This document shows positions 25,183-31,120 of a stretch of 31,120 nt of DNA, piece after piece. Numbering within the stretch: the stretch's first letter is position 1; each line of letters begins with the position of its first letter. The position numbers were made by a program, and so were the translations under genes. Origin of the DNA: DASZHA01 sp035938265 (GTDB taxonomy: Bacteria > Chloroflexota > Dormibacteria > DASZGP01); contig DASZHA010000116.1 of assembly GCA_035938265.1 (NCBI GenBank), forward strand, positions 1 through 31,120, given 5' to 3'. Under the pieces are notes generated by a model. It made no database searches, was not told the DNA's origin, and worked only from the letters and a program-made list of their open reading frames with translations.

Positions 25183-25830
25183 ATGTCAAGATCGAGGGAC
25201 CAAAAACCGACCGGCAAGCGGGACACCTACCACCACGGCGACCTGCGGCGCGCGCTCCTGGAGGCGGGTCGGGACGTCCTGGCCGAGCGTGGCGTCGATG
25301 GCCTCAGCCTCAGGGAGGTGGCGCGCCGGGCGCACGTCAGCCAGGCCGCGCCATACCACCACTTCGCCGACAAGGCCGAGCTGGTCAGCGCCATCGTCCA
25401 GCGGGGATTCGACGACTTCGTGTCCGCCCTCACGGCCGGCGCCGAGGAGGCCGGCGAGAGTGCCCTGGCGCGGCTCACCGCGATGGGGCTGAGGTACGTG
25501 CGCTTCGCTGTGGACCAGCCCGAGGTCTTCCGCCTCATGTTCCGCCCGGAGCTGCGTCAGGTGGAACCAGGTCCCGCGGCTGACGCCATGGAGGCTGCCG
25601 GACTGGCTTCCTACCAGGTGTTCCGGGATGCGGTCAAGGCGGCGATCAGGGAGGGGTCGGTCCAGGGGCAGGTCGACGACGTGGCCCTTGCCGCCTGGAG
25701 CATCGTCCATGGCCTGGCCACCATCCTGGTTGACGGCCCGGTGGGCATGGGCGACCGCTCACCCGACGAGCTGGCGACGGTGGTGCTGCTCGCCCTCGGC
25801 GCCGGCATCGCCAGCGGGCGCCTACCCTAG
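25183..25830 (+). CDS. TetR-family regulator with a WHG-type C-terminal domain
   Basis: The protein has 215 residues from ATG 25183, with GGAGG (25169-25173) nine bases upstream. The helix-turn-helix region contains YHHGDLRRALLEAGRDVL, then LSLREVARRAHVSQAAPYHHFADKAELVSAI; the YHHGDLR opening and the APYHHF turn are marks of the TetR subgroup with a WHG/TetR_C_33 C-terminal domain. The C-terminal half carries YVRFAVDQPEVFRLMFRPEL, also typical. This subgroup often regulates neighbouring lipid or oxidoreductase genes. It is divergent from the RetSat/CrtI-like flavoprotein and likely controls it and itself. No other target is adjacent: the DNA ligase downstream has its own promoter-like element. 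Confidence 0.93.
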   Translation: MSRSRDQKPTGKRDTYHHGDLRRALLEAGRDVLAERGVDGLSLREVARRAHVSQAAPYHHFADKAELVSAIVQRGFDDFVSALTAGAEEAGESALARLTAMGLRYVRFAVDQPEVFRLMFRPELRQVEPGPAADAMEAAGLASYQVFRDAVKAAIREGSVQGQVDDVALAAWSIVHGLATILVDGPVGMGDRSPDELATVVLLALGAGIASGRLP

Positions 25831-25895
25831 GGCCGTCCGACGCCAGTAGTCTCCCAACCGGCTGTATAGCGCAGCGGAGCTCGACCCGCTCCCGG

Positions 25896-25901
25896 TAGCC
25901 T
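25896..25901 (+). promoter_or_regulatory. Possible -10 element (TAGCCT) of a leaderless ligase gene
   Basis: TAGCCT ends seven bases before ATG 25909, and no Shine-Dalgarno lies in between (the intervening bases are GATATTG). The spacing matches other apparent leaderless genes in the window, although the hexamer is a weaker match to consensus. Confidence 0.35.
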
Positions 25902-25908
25902 GATATTG

Positions 25909-27657
25909 ATGCGATTCGACGAGTTCGCTATGGACCTTGATCGGCTGGAGGCGACCAGCAGCCGCCTCGAGCTGGTTCGCATCCTCTCCGAGCTGTACCA
26001 GGCAGTGACGCCGGACGAGATCGGGCCGATCACCTACCTGGTCCAGGGCCGACTGGCCCCGTTCTTCGAACCGGTCGAGATCGGGCTCGCCGAGAAGCTC
26101 CTGCTAACAGCGATCGCGATCGCCTTCGGCGCCGACAAGGACGAGGTCGGCAGGGCCTACAAGGAGATTGGCGACCTGGGGTTGACGGCCGAGCGCGAGG
26201 CGCGCCGGGCGGGTGGTCGCAGCCGTAAGGCACCGCCGGTTTTGGATGTGCACAGACGTCTGCTGGAGGTCGCCGCGGCCACCGGCCAGGGCAGCCAGCT
26301 GAAGAAGCTCGAGCTCTTCTCCGGGCTCCTGGCCGAGCTCGATCCCATCTCGGCCAAGCACTTCGTGCGCATCACCAGCGGCAAGATGCGGCTGGGGATC
26401 GGCGACCCGACGGTGCTCGACGCCCTGTCGACCGCGCGGGCCGGCGACAAGTCGTTGCGACCGCTGCTGGAAGGCGCCTACAACCGGACCTCCGACCTGG
26501 GCCTGATCGCCACCACGCTCTGGTCCGACGGCGAGCCCGGGGTCGAGGCACTCAAGGTGACCGTCGGCCGCCCGATCCGGCCGCAGCTCGCCGAACGCCT
26601 CCCCGACCCCGACGCCGTCATTCGCAAGATGGGCATGGTGGGCGTTCAGCCCAAGTACGACGGCTTCCGGGTCCAGATCCACAAGGACGGCGACGAGGTC
26701 GAGCTCTTCTCCAGGAACCTGGAGAACATGACCGGGATGTTCCCGGAACTGGTGGCCGCCGGGGGACGGGTCAAAGCCCGGAGCATAATCCTCGACGGCG
26801 AAGCCATCGCCTACAGCCCGGAGTCGGATGAGTACCTTCCCTTCCAGGAGACGATGGGCCGGCGTCGCAAGCACGGCATCGAACAGCACGCGCTTCGGGC
26901 GCCGCTCCGCGCCTTTGTCTTCGACGTGATGTACCGCGACGGGAAGGATCTGACCACCCTGCCCTACGAAGAGCGCTTGGCGATCGTGGAGCAGGTGATC
27001 GGAGGATCCGACACGCTCCTATCGGCACCGCTGACCAAGACCGACTCCGCGGAGGTGTTGCGGCAAGAGCTGCTCGAGAACATCAGTAAAGGTCTCGAGG
27101 GAGTGGTGGCCAAGCGCGTCGATACGCCCTACCAGGCGGGCGCGCGCAACTTCAACTGGGTGAAGCTGAAGCGCAACACCAGCGGCCAGCTCAACGACAC
27201 GATCGACGTGGTCCTGATCGGCTACTACCGTGGCAAGGGCAAGCGCGTCGAGTTCGGCGCTGGGGCTTTGCTCGCAGGCGTTTACGACAGTGATCGCGAC
27301 GAGTTCGCCAGCATCACAAGGATCGGGACCGGGCTGTCGGATGCTGCCTGGCGTGAGCTGTACGAACGGGTCCGGGCGCTAGAGGTCGACCACAGGCCGG
27401 CCCGCGTCAACTCGATCCTGACGCCCGACGTGTGGCTCGAACCCGGGGTCGTGGCGGAGGTCCTGGCGGACGAGATCACCCCCAGCCCGCGCCACACCGC
27501 GGGCATGGCCGAGGCCGAGCCTGGGCTCGCCCTGCGCTTCCCACGCATCGTGTCGTTCCGCGACGCCGACAAGCGACCGGAGGACGCGACCACGGTCAAG
27601 GAGGTCCAGGAGATGTTCCAGCAGCAACGCGCCCGCGGGGCTGGCGGCAGCAGGTAG
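25909..27657 (+). CDS. ATP-dependent DNA ligase (archaeal/LigB-type)
   Basis: This 582-residue ligase joins nicks using ATP. The N-terminal DNA-binding domain (about 1-215) contains the RLGIGDPTVLDAL segment typical of archaeal and LigB ligases. The adenylation domain has motif I KYDGFR with nucleophile Lys249, motif III LDGEAIAY (about 294-301), motif IV EGVVAKR (about 393-399) and motif V WVKLKR (about 414-419). The OB-fold (about 430-560) ends with motif VI RFPRIVSFRDADK. All catalytic residues are present. The length fits archaeal replicative ligases and is longer than typical bacterial LigB or LigC. Bacteria replicate with the NAD-dependent LigA, so this is probably an accessory repair ligase. 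No Ku, LigD polymerase or nuclease gene is adjacent. A TTG at 25906 is in frame, but ATG 25909 is preferred. Confidence 0.96.
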   Translation: MRFDEFAMDLDRLEATSSRLELVRILSELYQAVTPDEIGPITYLVQGRLAPFFEPVEIGLAEKLLLTAIAIAFGADKDEVGRAYKEIGDLGLTAEREARRAGGRSRKAPPVLDVHRRLLEVAAATGQGSQLKKLELFSGLLAELDPISAKHFVRITSGKMRLGIGDPTVLDALSTARAGDKSLRPLLEGAYNRTSDLGLIATTLWSDGEPGVEALKVTVGRPIRPQLAERLPDPDAVIRKMGMVGVQPKYDGFRVQIHKDGDEVELFSRNLENMTGMFPELVAAGGRVKARSIILDGEAIAYSPESDEYLPFQETMGRRRKHGIEQHALRAPLRAFVFDVMYRDGKDLTTLPYEERLAIVEQVIGGSDTLLSAPLTKTDSAEVLRQELLENISKGLEGVVAKRVDTPYQAGARNFNWVKLKRNTSGQLNDTIDVVLIGYYRGKGKRVEFGAGALLAGVYDSDRDEFASITRIGTGLSDAAWRELYERVRALEVDHRPARVNSILTPDVWLEPGVVAEVLADEITPSPRHTAGMAEAEPGLALRFPRIVSFRDADKRPEDATTVKEVQEMFQQQRARGAGGSR

Positions 27658-27662
27658 AGGGC

Positions 27663-28430
27663 TTACTCCGCGCCCTGTAGTAGACCGAACACCGTCCCGT
27701 TCGGATCGGTGGCCACGACGAACCTGCCGCCGGGATAGTCGGAAGGGCCGGTCATGACCTGTCCCCCGAGCTCACTCACTTTGCCGGCAGTTGCATCGAC
27801 ATCCGCCACCGAAAAGTAGACGAGCCAGAAAGGTGGCACGTCCATCCCGAAGCCGCTGGTGTCCATCTCGCCGGCGATGCTCTGGCCATCGACCTGCCAT
27901 TCGGTGTAGCCCGGCACGCCCTCGCCTCCGGGAGTCTTCTTAACTCCCCAACCGAAGACCTTGGGATAGAACTCCTCGGCCGCGGCGGTCTCCTTTGTGT
28001 TCAGCTCTGCCCACGAGAAAGTGTTGGGCTCATTGATCGCACCGAAACCCTTCATCGTGTTGGGCTGCCAGACCGAGAAGAATGCGCCGACCGGGTCCTG
28101 GAACACCGCCATGCGTCCGGAGTCGAGGACGTCGAAGGGCGGCGCAATGACCTTGCCACCGGCTTCCTCTACTGCTTTAGCGGTGGCGTCGGCATCGTTC
28201 GTCCCGAAGTACACCGACCAGGCGGGGAACTGCCCCTCCTGCGTCGGGGCGACTGCCGTGACGTCCTTTTCGCCGATGCGGAACATCACGTAGCCGCCGG
28301 CGTCGGGGCCGAGGTCGGTAGGCTGCCACCCCAGCAGGTTCGAATAGAAATCCTTTGACTTCTCGATGTCGGCGGCGGCCAGGTCCGCCCAGATCGCCTT
28401 TCCCGGTGCAAGCACAGCAGATTCAGACAT
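27663..28430 (-). CDS. Two-domain VOC protein (CFP30B/glyoxalase-like)
   Basis: This 255-residue protein holds two tandem VOC domains. Residues 8-122 run GKAIWADLAAADIEKSKDFYSNLLGW (key parts DIEKSKDFY and NLLGW) to VFQDPVGAFFSVWQP. Residues about 136-253 run SWAELNTKETAAAEEFYPKVFGWGV to DPNGTVFGLLQ. Each starts with a W-x-D/E-L strand and ends with a DP-x-G loop, as in the mycobacterial CFP30B family. The ligands are unknown. The ribosome site GAGGAGGAA lies just upstream of ATG 28430. It is convergent with the ligase gene, only five bases apart, and divergent from the downstream selC gene. No other gene suggests a pathway. Confidence 0.88.
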   Translation of the reverse strand: MSESAVLAPGKAIWADLAAADIEKSKDFYSNLLGWQPTDLGPDAGGYVMFRIGEKDVTAVAPTQEGQFPAWSVYFGTNDADATAKAVEEAGGKVIAPPFDVLDSGRMAVFQDPVGAFFSVWQPNTMKGFGAINEPNTFSWAELNTKETAAAEEFYPKVFGWGVKKTPGGEGVPGYTEWQVDGQSIAGEMDTSGFGMDVPPFWLVYFSVADVDATAGKVSELGGQVMTGPSDYPGGRFVVATDPNGTVFGLLQGAE

Positions 28431-28550
28431 CTATCGCTTCCTCCTCAACGACCAACCAGACCAGCTTACTTCTCGGGATCCCGAGGAGAATGGCCGAGTG
28501 GGTTAACGTTTGGCGCGCCATCCCACTGGAAGCCTGGCGCGGCCACGGCT

Positions 28551-28556
28551 TACCCT
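28551..28556 (+). promoter_or_regulatory. Possible -10 element (TACCCT) for selC
   Basis: TACCCT ends six bases before the first base of the selC acceptor stem (28563), so transcription could begin at the mature 5' end. No -35 is evident. The rest of the gap 28431-28550 holds a seven-base-pair hairpin with stem halves 28514-28520 and 28535-28541 and a tRNA-Ser-like word (TGGCCGAGTGG), but no gene I can support. Confidence 0.3.
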
Positions 28557-28562
28557 TCTGGC

Positions 28563-28660
28563 GGGGGCGGATGGGGTCAGGTGGCCTCCCCAGTCTTCAA
28601 AACTGGTGGGCGGCATCGTCCGATGTCGCCGGTCGGATCGTTACCGACGCGCTCCCGCCA
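28563..28660 (+). tRNA. selC: Selenocysteine tRNA, anticodon TCA, with an atypical T-loop
   Basis: The 98-base sequence folds as a tRNA-Sec that reads UGA. The anticodon arm is CCAGT/ACTGG (28590-28594 with 28602-28606) around loop CTTCAAA, anticodon TCA at 28597-28599. The D-arm has six pairs (28573-28578 with 28583-28588) and a four-base loop AGGT, as expected for bacterial tRNA-Sec. The variable arm is long, nine pairs (28609-28617 with 28622-28630). The T-stem is GTCGG/CCGAC (28632-28636 with 28644-28648). The acceptor pairs 28563-28569 with 28650-28656, including one G-T; the eighth pair would be G28570 with G28649, a mismatch. A discriminator G and an encoded CCA follow (28657-28660). 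The T-loop is ATCGTTA, so the usual T54-A58 pair is A54-T58. No selA, selB, selD or selenoprotein gene is in the window. Confidence 0.85.
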
Positions 28661-28763
28661 TCTCTGGGGCTCCGGCGTGTTACACCTTCGTTCTCGCTAA
28701 ACCGGCCGGATGCTGGCATGCTGGCGACATGGGGCGGACATTAGAGATGGCCGGACCTGGTCG

Positions 28764-30440
28764 ATGACGGCGCCGATGGCCACCATGGCGGCGGTCTCCA
28801 GCAGGGAGACCCCCACCGCCGAAATCGACTACATCCTCGCTGTCGCCCAGCAGCACCTGGGAATGGACCTCGCGTTCGTCGGCGCGTTTGTCGGCGACAA
28901 GCAGGTGCTCGAGGCTGGCCACGGCGACATTGGCTCCTTCAACCTAAGCCAGGGCTTCGAAGTTGACCTGGCCGGGACCTACTGCATCCGCATGATCGAG
29001 GGCCGGCTCGGCAACATCGTTCGCGACTCCAGTACCGATGTCCTGGTCAAGGACCTCGAGATCACCAGGTTCGCCGGCATTGGCGCCTACATCGGGGTGC
29101 CGATCAGGCTGAGCGATGGCAGCATCTTCGGCACCCTCTGCGGGATCAGTCACCAGGCCCGTCCCGAGCTCGCCGACTACGACCTCCGCTTCATGCACGT
29201 CCTGGCCGACCTGGTCGGCAAGGCCACCGAGAGACGCGCATCGGAACAGCTGGAGGCCGAGACCAGCCGCCAGCGCATCGCCGAGGTCATCTTCCGCCAC
29301 GGCGTGACGCCGTCCTTCCAGCCCATCGTGGACATCGGACGAACAACCCTCGTGGGTGTGGAGGCGTTGTCCCGCTTCGAGGGCAAACCTGAGCGCACCC
29401 CCGACCTCTGGTTTGCCGAGGCATGGCAGGTCGGGCTCGGCGTGGAGCTGGAGCTTGTGGCGGCACGGGCGGCCCTCGCGCACCTGCACGAGCTCGACCA
29501 TCGGCTCTATATGTCCATCAACCTCTCAGCTGACACCCTCGTCCACCCCGGGTTCCAGGAGCTTGTCTGGGACCTTCCCCCGGAGCGGCTGTTGGTCGAG
29601 GTCACCGAGCACAGCGTTGTCGATGACTACACCGAGTTGCTCTCGGTGCGCGACCTTCTTCGCCGTCGCGGCATCGGGCTCGCCATCGACGACGCGGGCG
29701 CCGGGTTCGCCAGCATGAAGCACATCATCCGGCTGGTGCCGGACGTCATCAAGCTCGACATCTTCCTGGCGCGAGACGTCGATGTCGACCCGGTTAAACG
29801 GGCGATGACGGCGTCGCTGGTGGCATTCGCCAGCGATATCGAGGCGCGCCTGGTCGCCGAGGGTATCGAGACGGCAAGCGAGCTGGAGACCCTGCTGGAA
29901 CTGGGCATCTCCTTCGGCCAGGGCTTCCTGCTGGGGCGGCCTGCCGCTATCACCGAGATCGCGTTCAATGTTGACTCGCAGGAGCAGGTCGTGGAGAGCC
30001 GCCAGGCACGTGTGGGGACCGCGTTCAGGCGTCGGGACCTGGCCGACCCGGTCGGCGCCCTTGGCGCCGGCGAGCGGCTGCGCGCGGTGTTTGAGCTTTC
30101 CCCGCAGGCGATCATGGTGCTCGAGGATGATGGCCACGTAACCGCCTGGAACCCGGCCGCCGAGCAGCTGTTTGGTTGGACCCGGCAGGAAGCCATCGGG
30201 AGCATGGTCCAGGACCTGGTAGTGCCGGAACGCTACAAGCAGGAGCTGGTGGACTGGCTGGCGACCAACACCGAACGCGACACGCCCGGTGCCGTGCTCG
30301 AAGGCCCGGGCAGGCATCGCGACGGCTCCGAGGTCACGGTCGAGTTCTCTATATCTCCTGGTTGGCGCCGCGCCGGCCGTACCAGCTACATCGTCTGGGC
30401 GCGGGCCCCGAAGTCGCAGGCGGTGGACCGCCGAGTCTAA
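28764..30440 (+). CDS. GAF-EAL-PAS protein, predicted cyclic-di-GMP phosphodiesterase
   Basis: The protein has 558 residues from ATG 28764; the start is uncertain (no Shine-Dalgarno, other in-frame ATGs at 28710 and 28776). Residues about 20-155 form a GAF domain (AVAQQHLGMDLAFVG, YIGVPIRLSDGSIFGTLCG). Residues about 180-400 form an EAL domain with the full catalytic set: Glu200 (VEAL), Asn253 (SINLS), Glu282 (EVTEH), Asp309-Asp310 (IDDAGAG), Lys330, Glu366 (AEGIE) and Gln386. It should therefore hydrolyse c-di-GMP to pGpG. Residues about 440-550 are a PAS domain (FELSPQAIMVLEDDGHVTAWN, QLFGWTRQEAIG). No GGDEF or membrane segment is present, so this is a cytoplasmic sensor with signals entering from both sides of the catalytic domain. 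It may share read-through with selC. Confidence 0.93.
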   Translation: MTAPMATMAAVSSRETPTAEIDYILAVAQQHLGMDLAFVGAFVGDKQVLEAGHGDIGSFNLSQGFEVDLAGTYCIRMIEGRLGNIVRDSSTDVLVKDLEITRFAGIGAYIGVPIRLSDGSIFGTLCGISHQARPELADYDLRFMHVLADLVGKATERRASEQLEAETSRQRIAEVIFRHGVTPSFQPIVDIGRTTLVGVEALSRFEGKPERTPDLWFAEAWQVGLGVELELVAARAALAHLHELDHRLYMSINLSADTLVHPGFQELVWDLPPERLLVEVTEHSVVDDYTELLSVRDLLRRRGIGLAIDDAGAGFASMKHIIRLVPDVIKLDIFLARDVDVDPVKRAMTASLVAFASDIEARLVAEGIETASELETLLELGISFGQGFLLGRPAAITEIAFNVDSQEQVVESRQARVGTAFRRRDLADPVGALGAGERLRAVFELSPQAIMVLEDDGHVTAWNPAAEQLFGWTRQEAIGSMVQDLVVPERYKQELVDWLATNTERDTPGAVLEGPGRHRDGSEVTVEFSISPGWRRAGRTSYIVWARAPKSQAVDRRV

Positions 30441-30460
30441 GCAGTCTTGGCGGCACCGCC

Positions 30461-30466
30461 TAGAAT
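30461..30466 (+). promoter_or_regulatory. Likely -10 element (TAGAAT) of a leaderless CAP-protein gene
   Basis: TAGAAT ends nine bases before TTG 30476, and no Shine-Dalgarno lies between. The same hexamer and spacing occur at the aminotransferase gene (2485-2501). Confidence 0.45.
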
Positions 30467-30475
30467 CTCCCGGCG

Positions 30476-31120
30476 TTGCTCGGCTCCAAGCTTGCTGCCA
30501 CCTGCCGCCTATGCCTTGCGATGCTTCTGGCTGCCCTCATCCAGCCGGCGGCGGTCAGCGCCGGCGCGGCTGACACTGCTGGCGTCGAGGCCCAGGTGTT
30601 CGCCCTTTTGAACCAGGACCGGGCCAGTGCGGGCCTGTCCCCGCTGACCCTCAACTCGACGATGTCGGCGATCGCGAGGGACGCGACGGTGAGCATTTGT
30701 CCTGGGCAGGCCATCCACGGCCGGGCCAAGGACATGGTCGAGCGCAACTACTTCTCGCACCAGGTCCCATCGTGCAACGCCACCGTCTTGGGGGCGGTTG
30801 CATCCGCGGGAGTGCCGATGCAGCCTGGCGGCGAGATCATTGGGTTCAACAACCAGCCACTGTCCCAAGCGGCGACGAGGGTGAACCAGGATTGGCTCAA
30901 CTCTCCGCCCCACCGGGCCGGGATCATGGGCGCCTTCCGGCAGGTTGGGATCGGGGCCTGGTCGGCCTCAGGCACCTGGAGCGGCGCCGGCAGGCCGGTC
31001 AGCGGGATCATCGTGTTCAGTGCGATTTTCACGGGGTCGACCGCGCTTGGCACCCTTCCCAAGCAGCCGGTCAGCCAGGGGTCGGCGACAAACCCCAAGT
31101 CCGGAGGATCTGCAGGGTCC
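30476..31120 (+). CDS. Secreted CAP-domain (SCP/PR-1, YkwD-like) protein, 3' end beyond the window
   Basis: An open frame of 215 codons reaches the window edge without a stop. I start it at TTG 30476, because the resulting N-terminus has positive residues (SKLAATCR) before the hydrophobic core (LCLAMLLAALI), making a good Sec signal cleaved near AVSA-GAA at about residue 29. An ATG at 30521 would lose those positive charges. The CAP domain spans about 37-185: VFALLNQDRASAGLSPL, IHGRAKDMVERNYFSH, GGEIIGFNN in place of the usual GENI, and WLNSPPHRAGIM. The family's His and Glu positions are therefore present. CAP proteins are extracellular and are linked to lipid binding or cell-wall functions; the exact role is unknown. 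The tail from about residue 195 is Ser/Gly/Pro-rich and may continue as a linker. Confidence 0.88.
   Translation, partial: MLGSKLAATCRLCLAMLLAALIQPAAVSAGAADTAGVEAQVFALLNQDRASAGLSPLTLNSTMSAIARDATVSICPGQAIHGRAKDMVERNYFSHQVPSCNATVLGAVASAGVPMQPGGEIIGFNNQPLSQAATRVNQDWLNSPPHRAGIMGAFRQVGIGAWSASGTWSGAGRPVSGIIVFSAIFTGSTALGTLPKQPVSQGSATNPKSGGSAGS

Overview
This is 31.1 kb of GC-rich bacterial chromosome (by eye close to 70% GC), gene-dense, with short intergenic gaps and no phage, transposon, CRISPR or rRNA signal. The rpsF-ssb-rpsR core and the repertoire (MmpL transporter, hydrolase-cyclase fusion, class II UvrA, truncated haemoglobin, P450, many VOC proteins, several apparently leaderless genes) suggest a high-GC soil-type bacterium of the Terrabacteria side, such as Dormibacterota/Chloroflexota or Actinomycetota. 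This placement is inference; no rRNA or marker tree is available.

Left part (1-7533, all + strand): the 3' end of an endonuclease III gene; rpsF-ssb-rpsR, with a strikingly long acidic tail on bS6; a VOC protein; a class V aminotransferase followed by serA and a DUF1015 gene, which looks like a serine-biosynthesis block; an FmdB-type zinc ribbon; and thioredoxin.

Middle part (7545-18941): a five-gene minus-strand run (AraC regulator, VOC, UvrA2-type ABC ATPase, VOC, alpha/beta hydrolase-adenylate cyclase fusion) that resembles a drug-tolerance locus. Next come a divergent haem-protein pair (P450 and truncated haemoglobin), an alpha/beta hydrolase, and a divergent pair of a Tat-exported ferritin-like protein and a GMC oxidoreductase.

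Right part (18949-31120): a secreted propeller-like protein with a sorting-signal-like C-terminus; a TetR-MmpL operon preceded by two tandem palindromic operators; a retinol-saturase/CrtI-like flavoprotein divergent from a second TetR; an archaeal-type ATP-dependent DNA ligase; a two-domain VOC protein; a selenocysteine tRNA gene (selC) with an unusual T-loop; a GAF-EAL-PAS c-di-GMP phosphodiesterase; and the start of a secreted CAP-domain protein that runs off the window.

No single multi-gene system here is clearly new. The strongest items for follow-up are the atypical selC gene, the recurrent leaderless-promoter pattern, the tandem TetR operators, and the AraC-VOC-UvrA2-VOC cluster.
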